Shown here in pieces: positions 8,988-17,310 of a DNA stretch of 39,848 nt. Location of the stretch: contig JAKUPR010000001.1 in the NCBI GenBank assembly GCA_022450585.1, forward strand, positions 1 to 39,848. The letters run 5' to 3'. Positions within the stretch are counted from its first letter, which is position 1, and the number at the start of each line of letters is the position of its first letter. This DNA comes from Anaerolineales bacterium. GTDB lineage: Bacteria > Chloroflexota > Anaerolineae > Anaerolineales > UBA11657. The notes beneath the pieces are model-generated. The model ran no database searches. It saw only the letters and a list, made by a program, of their open reading frames with translations, and was not told where the DNA came from. A program made the position numbers and the translations under genes.

Positions 8988-11246
8988 TCAACCAGACTGC
9001 ATCCGTCTCACCTCGGTAACATTTGTCAATTGCTCCACACGGTTTAGTACCTTACTCAGCTGAGTAAGGTGGGACACCTCCAAAGTGATATTCAGTGCAA
9101 CCTCATGCCCCTGGCTAGGCAGCATGGAGACCGCACTCATATTGACATGTTCATCAGCCATTATGGTCGATATATCTCGCATCAATCCCTCTCGATCAAA
9201 AGCAACAATGCGCATTGCAACAGGGTATATCTTGGCCGGCTTTGCACCCCAAGTAACGCTGATAAGGCGCTCTCTCTCGCGAACGCGCAGAACATTCGGA
9301 CAATCCTTCCTATGAATAGTGACGCTGCGCCCGCGCGTCGTATAGCCAAATATCTCATCGCCCGGCACGGGATTACAGCATCTACCCAGATGAGTAAGCA
9401 GCCCGCGTGTGCCATAAACATTGATTTCTTCGGATTCAATCTGAGGTATACCAGTATCTGGCGGCGGTAATGTTTCGGCATCTGCTTCAGATTGGCTACG
9501 GAGCCAAGACACCAAGCGATTAATTACAGATTGTCCATGAATATCTCCACAGCCCACGCCAGCTAGAAAATCATCTACCTTGGAATGACCAAACATTTCC
9601 GCCATAGCTTGCAGGGAAATACCCTTGATGTTTAAACGTTTTTTTTCACGGTCGATAATAATACGACCCGTGGCAATATTCTCCTTACGGGCTTGTTTCC
9701 TGAACCAACCACGAATTTTCTCCCGCGCCCGAGCAGATCGCACATATCCCAGGTCGGCATTCAGCCAGTCACGGCTGGGACCACCAGTTTTTGAAGTCAG
9801 TATTTCCACTTGATCCCCTGAAGCAAGTATATGATTGAGCGGAACCAGACGCCCGTTCACTTTGGAACCACGGCAGCGCTCGCCAACCGCAGTATGAATA
9901 TGATAGGCAAAATCAATTGGGGTTGCCCCAGTAGGCAAATCGACAATGTCGCCCTGGGGTGTGAAGGCAAATACCCTGTCTGGGAACAGATCAGATTTTA
10001 GTGCGTCAACAAATTCCTGACCATCAGTGACTTCTTGCCTCCAATCCATCATTGAACGCAGCCATTCAATCCTCCTATCAAATGATCGGTCCTGCTTGCG
10101 AACGCCATCTTTATAGCGCCAATGTGCAGCAATGCCATACTCAGCGCTTTCATGCATTGACTCAGTACGAATTTGAACCTCAAGAGTGTCACCATCATTA
10201 TCGACAACTGCTGTGTGGAGAGACTGATAAAAATTATCTTTCGGCGTTGCAATATAATCGTCAAACTCACCGGGTATCGGGCTCCAAAGCTGATGCACCA
10301 GACCGAGAGCTAAGTAACAATCAGATGTTGCCTCTTGCTCGCCAGTTTCGCTTTGTTTGTGATCCGCTGCTGTTTGCTCAACATGATGCTTCACAAGTAC
10401 ACGTACTCCCCGTATGTCATAGACCTGTTCGAAGGGCACATCTTTACGGCGCATTTTTCTCCATATGGAATAAATATGCTTAGGGCGACCACTTACTTCA
10501 GCCACAATACCATTATCATTAAGCTCTTTTTCCAAGCGCGCCACAACAACACCAATGCGCCTTTCACGCTCCCCACGGAGTCGATTAATTGCCGTGGCTA
10601 TCTCTTTGTACCTTGCCGGCTCCACATATCGAAAACCAAGATCCTCTAGCTCCCATTTGATTTGCCAAATTCCCAGTCGATTCGCCAACGGAGCGAAAAT
10701 ATCCAAAGTCTCCTGAGCAATTCGGCGCTGCTTACTTCGGGGCAAAAATGACAGCGTACGCATGTTATGCAATCTATCAGCTAGTTTTATCAGAACCACA
10801 CGGACATCGTCTGTCATAGCAAGAAAAGTTTTGCGAATAGTGTCTGCCTGATGCATTGACATTGGCTTAATTTCACCGGAATCAACATAGATGTTAGTGG
10901 ACTCATCCCCAGTTTTCTCAACACGACGCACCTGTTTGGTCAATTTTGTCACACCATCCACCAACGTAGTAACTTCTAATCCAAACTGCCTTCTGAGGAC
11001 TGCAATCGAGGCACCCGAGTCTTCAACCACATCGTGGAGGAGAGCTGCTGCCAGTGCTGCTGGCGGCAGACCGAGTTCCCCCAAAATATCCGCTACGGCC
11101 ACGCTATGTTCAATATACGCGGCCCCCGAAGCACGCGTCTGCCCAGCATGGGCCTCACTAGCAAACGAGTAAGCTTGCTCCACCAACAAACGGTCCCGTC
11201 CTGTAATTGTCTCTGGTAACTTGGTAATGAATGTCTTAAATTTCAT
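8988..11246 (-). CDS. relA: Bifunctional (p)ppGpp synthetase/hydrolase (Rel)
   Basis: 752 aa with the full long-RSH architecture. The HD hydrolase domain has His47, HD at 71-72 and LADRLHNMRT at 155-164. The synthetase domain has GRPKHIYSIWRKM at 253-265 and ends with EYGIAAHWRYK. The TGS domain follows (about 425-485), then a Cys-rich segment (GRCCNPVPGDEI) and a C-terminal ACT domain (about 675-750). The synthetase loop reads RRKD (266-269), the basic RxKD form typical of bifunctional Rel rather than mono-functional RelA. A short hydrophilic insert (about 289-309) interrupts the synthetase domain. It makes and degrades the stringent alarmone in response to uncharged tRNA on ribosomes. Confidence 0.95.
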   Translation of the reverse strand: MKFKTFITKLPETITGRDRLLVEQAYSFASEAHAGQTRASGAAYIEHSVAVADILGELGLPPAALAAALLHDVVEDSGASIAVLRRQFGLEVTTLVDGVTKLTKQVRRVEKTGDESTNIYVDSGEIKPMSMHQADTIRKTFLAMTDDVRVVLIKLADRLHNMRTLSFLPRSKQRRIAQETLDIFAPLANRLGIWQIKWELEDLGFRYVEPARYKEIATAINRLRGERERRIGVVVARLEKELNDNGIVAEVSGRPKHIYSIWRKMRRKDVPFEQVYDIRGVRVLVKHHVEQTAADHKQSETGEQEATSDCYLALGLVHQLWSPIPGEFDDYIATPKDNFYQSLHTAVVDNDGDTLEVQIRTESMHESAEYGIAAHWRYKDGVRKQDRSFDRRIEWLRSMMDWRQEVTDGQEFVDALKSDLFPDRVFAFTPQGDIVDLPTGATPIDFAYHIHTAVGERCRGSKVNGRLVPLNHILASGDQVEILTSKTGGPSRDWLNADLGYVRSARAREKIRGWFRKQARKENIATGRIIIDREKKRLNIKGISLQAMAEMFGHSKVDDFLAGVGCGDIHGQSVINRLVSWLRSQSEADAETLPPPDTGIPQIESEEINVYGTRGLLTHLGRCCNPVPGDEIFGYTTRGRSVTIHRKDCPNVLRVRERERLISVTWGAKPAKIYPVAMRIVAFDREGLMRDISTIMADEHVNMSAVSMLPSQGHEVALNITLEVSHLTQLSKVLNRVEQLTNVTEVRRMQSG

Positions 11247-11307
11247 GGCATAGATAAATTTCGACGTTCAGGCACACTTATTGCTTCTACAGCTTCAAGT
11301 CGTACCC

Positions 11308-11316
11308 ATTTTAGCA
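11308..11316 (-). promoter_or_regulatory. Candidate extended -10 promoter for relA
   Basis: The minus strand reads TGCTAAAAT (TGn-TAAAAT), which would start transcription near 11301, about 55 nt before the relA ATG at 11246. No clear -35. It lies inside the short region between the divergent relA and hydrolase-like genes. Confidence 0.35.
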
Positions 11317-11334
11317 TCCATTACGAGGATTTTC

Positions 11335-12489
11335 ATGTCACTTGAGGGAAAAGGTTATTTCATCTGGCGAATCCTAAACTGTGAATCCGGTGACCCAGAG
11401 GCGATTGCTAACAAAGCGGAAGCGGCAAAGCTGACGCACGTGCTAATTAAGATTGCAGACACACGATATCCCTTCGGATACGATCGTAACAACAACGATC
11501 TTGTACCGGCGGTTAGCCAGGCACTGAAAAACCGTGGCATGCAAGTGTGGGGCTGGCACTATGTTAAAGGTGGAGACCCATCCGGGGAAGCCCGGGTTGC
11601 AGTTGCACGTACACAGGAACTACAGTTTGATGGGTATGTTATCGACGCAGAACACGAATACAAATGGCGTGGCAAAGACGCAGCAGCACGAATTTTCATG
11701 ACGGAGTTGCGCCAGGGACTACCGAATCATCCTATTGCACTCTGCTCTTATAGGTTTCCGACCTACCATCGTGAATTACCATGGGCCGCTTTCCTAGAAA
11801 AATGCGACTTTAACATGCCACAAGTATACTGGGAACAAGCACACAACCCCGGTCCGCAACTGGAGCGCAGTGTCGGCGAGTTTGCAGATACTCGCCTAGT
11901 AGGTCACGCCCGTCCCGTCATACCAACTGGATCCGCCTACGGAGCCGGCGGGTGGATTGCCACAGCAGAAGACCAACACCAGTTTTATCAGAAGGCACTT
12001 GAATTAGGTCTGTCCGCTGCGAATACTTACTCGTGGGACTGGTCAACCAGCCCAGGCCATCATTACCTCTGGGATGCGGTGGCTGCCTTCCAGTGGCCGC
12101 TGGAGGAAGCAGAAGCATTAGTCCAAGCACCTGCTCCGATGCCACCTAGTGTTAGTAACGACCCGCTCCAGAATTATATTGACGCCCTTAACAATCGAGA
12201 TATTGAATTACTCGTGAGCCTGTACCACGAGAATGCCGGCCACGTGAATGCACAGCGTCTAATCCTTGGAATTCAGGAAATACGCAAATGGTATCAGAAA
12301 CTACTGAACGAATTACTTCCATCAGGCACATTCGCAATAGACCAAGTCCGTGGTAACGGATCTTCTTGGACTTTCAAATGGAGTTTTCACAATCCGGGTG
12401 GTCAAATCGCCACTGGTAAAGACACAGTAGGCTTACGACATGGGCGCATACAATACCATTACAGCAGCTTTGCGGACGCACCTGCGTAA
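11335..12489 (+). CDS. TIM-barrel glycoside-hydrolase-like protein with C-terminal SnoaL/NTF2-like domain
   Basis: 384 aa from the ATG at 11335, chosen because ACGAGGA lies about 7 nt upstream; a TTG at 11281 would add 18 residues of no clear value. Residues 1-270 resemble a GH25/DUF1906-type (beta/alpha)8 barrel: VWGWHYVKGGDP on one strand, GYVIDAEHEYKWRGK with an acidic D-A-E at a strand end, MPQVYWEQ, and SWDWSTSPGHHY. After a Pro-rich linker (APAPMPPS), residues about 285-384 form a cone-shaped SnoaL/NTF2-like domain. No signal peptide is seen with this start, so it may act in the cytosol or leave by another route. Lysozyme or transglycosidase activity is possible but not shown. The gene stands alone, upstream of two envelope-protein genes. 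Confidence 0.6.
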   Translation: MSLEGKGYFIWRILNCESGDPEAIANKAEAAKLTHVLIKIADTRYPFGYDRNNNDLVPAVSQALKNRGMQVWGWHYVKGGDPSGEARVAVARTQELQFDGYVIDAEHEYKWRGKDAAARIFMTELRQGLPNHPIALCSYRFPTYHRELPWAAFLEKCDFNMPQVYWEQAHNPGPQLERSVGEFADTRLVGHARPVIPTGSAYGAGGWIATAEDQHQFYQKALELGLSAANTYSWDWSTSPGHHYLWDAVAAFQWPLEEAEALVQAPAPMPPSVSNDPLQNYIDALNNRDIELLVSLYHENAGHVNAQRLILGIQEIRKWYQKLLNELLPSGTFAIDQVRGNGSSWTFKWSFHNPGGQIATGKDTVGLRHGRIQYHYSSFADAPA

Positions 12490-12496
12490 ACGAAAA

Positions 12497-12643
12497 TTAG
12501 TTGACATCACCGTGAAGTGTACTCCTTAAAAATGGGACGGGTGCGACGACACGATACCCTTCAACTGCCTTAGAGGCCTTAGTATGACATCCATAATCTT
12601 CAACCCATTTATTCATGTATGGCTCACCAGCAAAATCACCCAT
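12497..12643 (-). CDS. Candidate small protein, 48 aa
   Basis: A short frame in the 217-bp gap, reading MGDFAGEPYMNKWVEDY at its N-terminus and ending TLHGDVN. The composition looks protein-like, with aromatic, Gly/Pro and charged residues well mixed. It ends 7 bp from the convergent stop of the hydrolase-like gene, in keeping with the tight 3' ends elsewhere in the window. Against it: no Shine-Dalgarno, in-frame stop three codons upstream, and overlap of its start with the promoter of the next plus-strand gene. I do not recognise a family; it could also be a fragment of a lost gene. Confidence 0.3.
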   Translation of the reverse strand: MGDFAGEPYMNKWVEDYGCHTKASKAVEGYRVVAPVPFLRSTLHGDVN

Positions 12644-12651
12644 GATATACT
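12643..12651 (+). promoter_or_regulatory. Candidate extended -10 promoter for the SH3b protein gene
   Basis: TGATATACT (TGn-TATACT) lies 56 bp before the ATG at 12707; no good -35 is visible. The same extended -10 form occurs before trxA, uvrA and rplS. Confidence 0.4.
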
Positions 12652-12706
12652 AATATGCGACTGTTAAGAATTTCCAGATATTTCACAATATCACAGATTT
12701 GGAGCA

Positions 12707-14143
12707 ATGACTACTAAGCGGCCCAGCGCAATTCCAAACAAAACAGTACTGGTAACAGTGTTGATTATTGGTCTCGCTACAGGCGGGGTTTCTGCAATTA
12801 GGTACGCTCTGAACGAGCTTAATTCAGACTCGCAACAAACTACTGCTCCTACAGAGCTACCTCCTACTCAAACAACAGCCAAAGTGTCCCCGAGCAGCAC
12901 CGAGGAACCAACTGAGGTATTGACCGACTTAACAAACACAGATACTCCGGTTCCCACTTTAATCGCTATCCAGCCCGCAGACCCAACATCAACTCCACTA
13001 GCAGACCAAGTGGCTGCCGGGGGGGCTACACTGCAGTTAACAGACGGCGTCTATCTGCGTGCTGGACCGGGTGCTGAATACGAAATTCTCGGCAGCGAGC
13101 CAGCCGGTTACATTGCACCGCTCATCGGAAAATCTGCGGACGGTCTTTGGTATCAGATTACCTACGGCGCTCGGAATCGCGTCTGGGTTTCATCCCTATG
13201 GTCAAAGGTCCAAACGGACATAGCGGAGATACCAATCGTCCAAGCCCCAGCCACTGCAATACCCACACACACTGCTACCCCAGTAATTACTGCTACAGCG
13301 TTAGCTGAGCCAACAGCCACATCAGAGGCCCTCTTAGCAAACGCTAACACAGATATTTCCGGAAAAACATTTAGTATCGAAACTGAATTCGTTGCAGGTA
13401 TAACCGGACCCCGACACCTTATTGGAGATCCGGTTTTTGTTAACATGCGAATCGCAAATTCGAGCAGCTCAGAGATTAGTTTCGGTGCATGGGGCGTACA
13501 CACTAACCTATATCCGAACTTCCTATATGTTTTCAACGGTGACCGCGAAGCAGACAAAATAGGTGGCAACACTGAATATAGTTGGAGAGATTCTATTACC
13601 ATCATCAATCCAGGTATTCATCATCTGCAAATGGGCATTTGTCTTGATACCGCAGCGAAATGTCTAGCCTCAAAAGCCCCTGGCACCAACTGGTTTATTC
13701 TTTCAGATGCTATTCCAGTAACCATTAGCGAATCCAGGATTTCTCCCATCACCCCCGATGGAAGTCCCATTACAGGCACTTACTTTTCGGCGGAGAAAAA
13801 ATGTACCGCGGGAAGCAGCTGCGTAGCAGAATACGCAGTGAACGAATCTATCTTTGTGAATCTGAGAATACAGAATCAGGGAACCGATGACCAGAAATTC
13901 GGTGCGTGGGGAGTTTACGCAAATCCCTACATTTTCCGATTTTTCAACGGTGACAGTGACGCAGATAAGATTTCTGCAGGCACAGAATACGAATGGCGCG
14001 ACCATATTGAAATCCCGGTATCAGGAAGTTACGATTTGCATATGGCTGTTTGTACAGATAACTCGACTGTCTGTAAAACGACTACCCCCCCAGCCGCAAA
14101 CTGGCATTTAATTTCGGGCGCTATTCCAGTCACAATCAATTAA
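12707..14143 (+). CDS. Exported SH3b protein with a tandem-duplicated C-x6-C beta domain
   Basis: 478 aa. A membrane anchor (about 12-30) leads into a long Thr/Pro/Ser-rich linker, a bacterial SH3b domain (about 106-168, with GVYLRAGPGAEYEILG and LWYQI), a second Thr/Ala/Pro linker, and two copies of an unknown domain at about 219-340 and 357-477. The copies share FGAWGV (259 and 398), FNGD, ADKI, TEY, WRD, a Cys-x6-Cys pair (312/319 and 449/456), NW and AIPVTI, at an offset of about 139 residues. Paired cysteines fit an exported protein with disulfides. SH3b domains usually bind peptidoglycan or other wall ligands. It is probably co-transcribed with the lipoprotein gene 39 bp downstream. The function of the duplicated domain is unknown. 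Confidence 0.7.
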   Translation: MTTKRPSAIPNKTVLVTVLIIGLATGGVSAIRYALNELNSDSQQTTAPTELPPTQTTAKVSPSSTEEPTEVLTDLTNTDTPVPTLIAIQPADPTSTPLADQVAAGGATLQLTDGVYLRAGPGAEYEILGSEPAGYIAPLIGKSADGLWYQITYGARNRVWVSSLWSKVQTDIAEIPIVQAPATAIPTHTATPVITATALAEPTATSEALLANANTDISGKTFSIETEFVAGITGPRHLIGDPVFVNMRIANSSSSEISFGAWGVHTNLYPNFLYVFNGDREADKIGGNTEYSWRDSITIINPGIHHLQMGICLDTAAKCLASKAPGTNWFILSDAIPVTISESRISPITPDGSPITGTYFSAEKKCTAGSSCVAEYAVNESIFVNLRIQNQGTDDQKFGAWGVYANPYIFRFFNGDSDADKISAGTEYEWRDHIEIPVSGSYDLHMAVCTDNSTVCKTTTPPAANWHLISGAIPVTIN

Positions 14144-14182
14144 GGTTACAAAACTAACAAAACAAACGGGCGGGAAAGACTC

Positions 14183-16945
14183 TTGAGTGAAACCTCACGT
14201 CCCGAATGCGCACAGCAAACACCGTGGTGGCCCAAAAGGCTAACGACAGGTGTCTCATTGCTTGGCATTGTTCTGATGCTGACAGGCTGCACGAATATTT
14301 TTAGATTGCCATCAGTCCCACTTTCTTCACCGTGTGAAGTTGCACAAGCAAAATCAACTGACCTTAACGGCGACTGGCTCTTTCGCATAGACCCAGATGA
14401 CATTGGTATATCAGAGCACTGGCACTCTTCTACAACCTCTGAGAATCAGTGGTTCAGCCTCGAACCCGGAACCCCTTGGGAGGCAAGTGGGCTGGAATAC
14501 GATGGTGTAGCATGGTATCGAACTAGGATTACCATCCCTGAATGGCCAAGTGTGTTTCTAGGGTTTGGAAGAATTGATGACGCCGCAATGCTCTGGATAA
14601 ACGGCAATCGTGTCGGCACCTGGGAAGACTTACTTGAGCAAGCAGTACTGATAGATATTCTAGAGTACGGCAAATCTGGCGAGGAGCTCCAACTTGCCTG
14701 GCGCATATCTGACCAAGGTGGATACGGAGGAATCAAACAACCAGTACGAATCGGTTCTAATCCTCGTACAGTGATGACCGGAGCGCAACACGTAGAGTGG
14801 ATGGCCAGACAAAACCCAGAGTGGCCGATGCCCGCATGGGCGAAAGGTCAACCTTTCGGCTGGACTATGACTGGAAACATGGATACGGCTGACGAAGCAT
14901 TGGTATCCTCAGATGGTGCAGTAGCACCATGGGCAAGAGCACCAAGAGTAGAAATATGGATCTACGATAATGACACCGGCACAATTGCGAGCGCGGACCC
15001 AACAAAAGTGCAATTCTCTTTGGTAAATGGCCGTCTACCCATGCCGCAATGGCAATGGGATGCACTTAACATAAATATCGAAAATACCATGTTTGGCGAC
15101 AGCAAACATTCCGCAATCCGCTGGAAAGTAACTTTGAAGAATACAGACTCAGGGTCCCGCCACCTAACCATGCTGCTTTCAATTAGGCCTTTTGCAATCA
15201 ATCAAAACATAACACCCATATGCTCGATTCGTGCAAGGCGCCACAGCCAACTATGGATTAATGACCTCCCATTCATGATAGCCGCAACACCGGCAAGTGA
15301 CACAGGCGCGGGGTTGTTACAAGAATCCATGGCGAAAGCATTGGTCGGCGAGGTGCCGTTCAATGACAGTGTGAGACATTTGGAAACAGCGGACGGGGTT
15401 GCCTTTTGGGCATATACTATTGACCTTAATCCCAGTGAATCAGCCCAGTTTCATTTCGCATTTCCCGCTACACCAGGCAATAAATTCCCACCTGTAGACA
15501 ACCCCATTGATGAACACATAAAAGAGACTGTCAAGTTATGGCAGAATGCCACAACTAAGGTCAAGATGACTATCCCTGACAAAGCATTAGAAGCTGGGGT
15601 AAACGCCTCTCTTGGGTACTTACTCCTATCTCTTGACCCTGACGGCCCCCACCCCGGACCATTAGCTCATGACGCCGTTTGGGTCCGAGACGCAGCATAC
15701 TCCGGGCTAGCACTGCTCCAATTTGGTCACACCGAAAGTGTCCGAAACACTGTCACAGCAACGCTAGCCACGCAAGAAACAGATGGACGAGTGCCTCCAA
15801 TACGAGGCAAGAACGTTCCATGGTACGATGATGAATGGGACTCGCAAGGACAGGTAATTTTTCTTGCTAGCACCTATTACCGTTTCAGTGGCGACAAAAT
15901 ACAACTGCGCGACTGGTATCCACATTTACGTAAAACCGCATATTACATTGCAGATCTTCGCACAAGGCCTAGCACAGTGGTGCGCACTGCGCATGGCCTC
16001 CTACCCCCAAGCAAAAGCGCAGAGGACCTCGGCCCGGCAGATTGGCACCACTATTGGGATAATTTCTGGGGAGTGTCTGGATTACAACACGCAGCGTACA
16101 TCGCCTCGGAATTAGGTGAAATCAATGATTCTAATTGGATGCAATCCGAAGCAAATGCGCTGCGTGAATCGATTCTAGACTCAGTCACAGCTGTAATGGG
16201 ACCCGAGCCAGCCTTCATCCCAGGAGCTGTAGAAAACAGCACAGATTCAGCCATGGCGCGAGGATCAGTCCCAGCTATCTGGCCGACCGAGGTGTTTCCT
16301 TTGGATATGCCACTCCTAACTCGCTCTTTTGACACATACTATCGCCTATGGCTTGAACCTAACGATGGCGGTTTTCGGCACCTGGGTGGACATTTTTGGC
16401 CTTACGGTGGACTAGATCTCGCCCACGCATACCTACGGCTAGGACGTAACGATGTACTCCATCAGATTCTTGGGTGGACAATGCGGCACGAAACCATACC
16501 AGGCACCTTCGCCTGGGCCGAACAAATCAACCCAACGAATGGAAGCTTTTCCGGAGGAGACATGCCACACGCCTGGGCATCATCTAATTTCATCACCCTC
16601 GTGCGCGAGATGCTTTTCTCCGAGCGCGGGGAAGCACTCAAGCTGCTAAGCGGCGTACCGGATTGGTGGTTGACGGATGGACGCACCATACAACTAGAGT
16701 CAATGCCCACATACTTCGGCAATTTTAATCTGCACACAGAAAACACGATCACACAATCAGACTCTGGGTGGAATGGTGACCTAATCATCACGCTATCGGG
16801 CGCAGCGCCGCCAGACGGTTTCCGCTGGAAATTCCCAGTTACGCCCACGAAATTATCTGGGCCACCTGGAACTAAAGTAGCGGATGGCTGGCTAATAGTA
16901 CCACCTGAAGCAGGAGTAGTGAAGCTAACTTTCACATCCCAATAA
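14183..16945 (+). CDS. Lipoprotein with GH2-like sugar-binding region and six-hairpin glycosidase-like domain
   Basis: 920 aa, TTG start after CGGGAAAG. A hydrophobic segment ends in the lipobox LTGC (Cys36), so it should be a lipid-anchored surface protein. Residues about 45-200 resemble the galactose-binding-like jelly roll of GH2 enzymes (WYRTRITIPEW, AMLWINGNRVGTWED, GGYGGIKQPV). After a beta-rich linker region, residues about 480-830 look like an (alpha/alpha)6 barrel: AHDAVWVRDAAYSGLALLQF near 495, WYDDEWDSQGQ, and WAEQINP...GDMPHAWASSNF near 777-800. That layout recalls GH15/GH63/GH94-type and alpha-L-rhamnosidase-like six-hairpin enzymes. The C-terminus is a small beta domain. Specificity and even activity are unknown. 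It follows the SH3b gene by 39 bp. Confidence 0.65.
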   Translation: MSETSRPECAQQTPWWPKRLTTGVSLLGIVLMLTGCTNIFRLPSVPLSSPCEVAQAKSTDLNGDWLFRIDPDDIGISEHWHSSTTSENQWFSLEPGTPWEASGLEYDGVAWYRTRITIPEWPSVFLGFGRIDDAAMLWINGNRVGTWEDLLEQAVLIDILEYGKSGEELQLAWRISDQGGYGGIKQPVRIGSNPRTVMTGAQHVEWMARQNPEWPMPAWAKGQPFGWTMTGNMDTADEALVSSDGAVAPWARAPRVEIWIYDNDTGTIASADPTKVQFSLVNGRLPMPQWQWDALNINIENTMFGDSKHSAIRWKVTLKNTDSGSRHLTMLLSIRPFAINQNITPICSIRARRHSQLWINDLPFMIAATPASDTGAGLLQESMAKALVGEVPFNDSVRHLETADGVAFWAYTIDLNPSESAQFHFAFPATPGNKFPPVDNPIDEHIKETVKLWQNATTKVKMTIPDKALEAGVNASLGYLLLSLDPDGPHPGPLAHDAVWVRDAAYSGLALLQFGHTESVRNTVTATLATQETDGRVPPIRGKNVPWYDDEWDSQGQVIFLASTYYRFSGDKIQLRDWYPHLRKTAYYIADLRTRPSTVVRTAHGLLPPSKSAEDLGPADWHHYWDNFWGVSGLQHAAYIASELGEINDSNWMQSEANALRESILDSVTAVMGPEPAFIPGAVENSTDSAMARGSVPAIWPTEVFPLDMPLLTRSFDTYYRLWLEPNDGGFRHLGGHFWPYGGLDLAHAYLRLGRNDVLHQILGWTMRHETIPGTFAWAEQINPTNGSFSGGDMPHAWASSNFITLVREMLFSERGEALKLLSGVPDWWLTDGRTIQLESMPTYFGNFNLHTENTITQSDSGWNGDLIITLSGAAPPDGFRWKFPVTPTKLSGPPGTKVADGWLIVPPEAGVVKLTFTSQ

Positions 16946-16964
16946 TGTCAGGCAACAATTTAGT

Positions 16965-16993
16965 TTGACGACTTAAGCGGGCAGAGGTATAAT
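16965..16993 (+). promoter_or_regulatory. Strong sigma-70-type promoter of the S1-rpsU-infA transcript
   Basis: TTGACG at 16965-16970 and TATAAT at 16988-16993, separated by exactly 17 bp. Transcription should begin near 17000, leaving a leader of about 310 nt before the S1 gene. The -35 begins only 20 bp after the lipoprotein stop. Confidence 0.75.
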
Positions 16994-16999
16994 GCCAAC

Positions 17000-17262
17000 T
17001 TCAGTTACCAATTGAGATGACCGCATTACTTCAATCAGTCATACGGTCATACTGCTGAAGAGTGTTACAAAGCGTAAATAACAAGACTTGATGGTGGTGC
17101 CTGTGCCTAGCAACCAGTTACTCTACGGAGAATCGGTAGCCACAAACAGGATGGGTTTGAGCGGAGGAATGTTGGTTTAAGTTAACCTTGCCGTCACACT
17201 CCACATTCCGGATGCTAAACACATGTCGGCACCAGCGTCACTTGGGAGTGCCGACTTTTGCT
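17000..17262 (+). ncRNA. Structured leader RNA or small RNA upstream of the S1 gene
   Basis: This fills the 365-bp gap 16946-17310. Starting at the predicted transcript end, CTTCAG (16999-17004) pairs with CTGAAG (17055-17060), enclosing ATGACCG (17017-17023) with CGGTCAT (17044-17050). Next, CTC-TACG-GAG (17121-17130) forms a hairpin with a UNCG-type tetraloop, flanked by ACC/GGT pairing. GGAATGT (17166-17172) pairs with ACATTCC (17203-17209). The transcript would end at an intrinsic terminator at 17225-17259. TGGTGCC (17095-17101) can pair with GGCACCA (17228-17234), the terminator's left arm, so an antiterminated state is possible. No known riboswitch, 6S, tmRNA, SRP or RNase P signature was recognised. 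It may be an attenuator for ribosomal genes or a separate small RNA. Confidence 0.55.
17225..17259 (+). terminator. Intrinsic terminator in the S1 gene leader
   Basis: GTCGGCAC (17225-17232) pairs with GTGCCGAC (17248-17255), with an inner CCA/TGG pairing, followed directly by TTTT (17256-17259). It lies 51 bp before the S1 ATG, the usual place for a transcription attenuator. Confidence 0.65.
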
Positions 17263-17310
17263 TAAACTTAATGTCCTATTTCGTAGCATATTATTAGGAA
17301 GCGAGAATTG

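Noticed and set aside
16999-17262. tRNA, tmRNA, SRP RNA, RNase P RNA, 6S RNA or a known riboswitch
   Set aside because: No T-loop consensus, no tag ORF, no SRP or RNase P core motifs, no 6S end-to-end helix and no known aptamer consensus could be seen.
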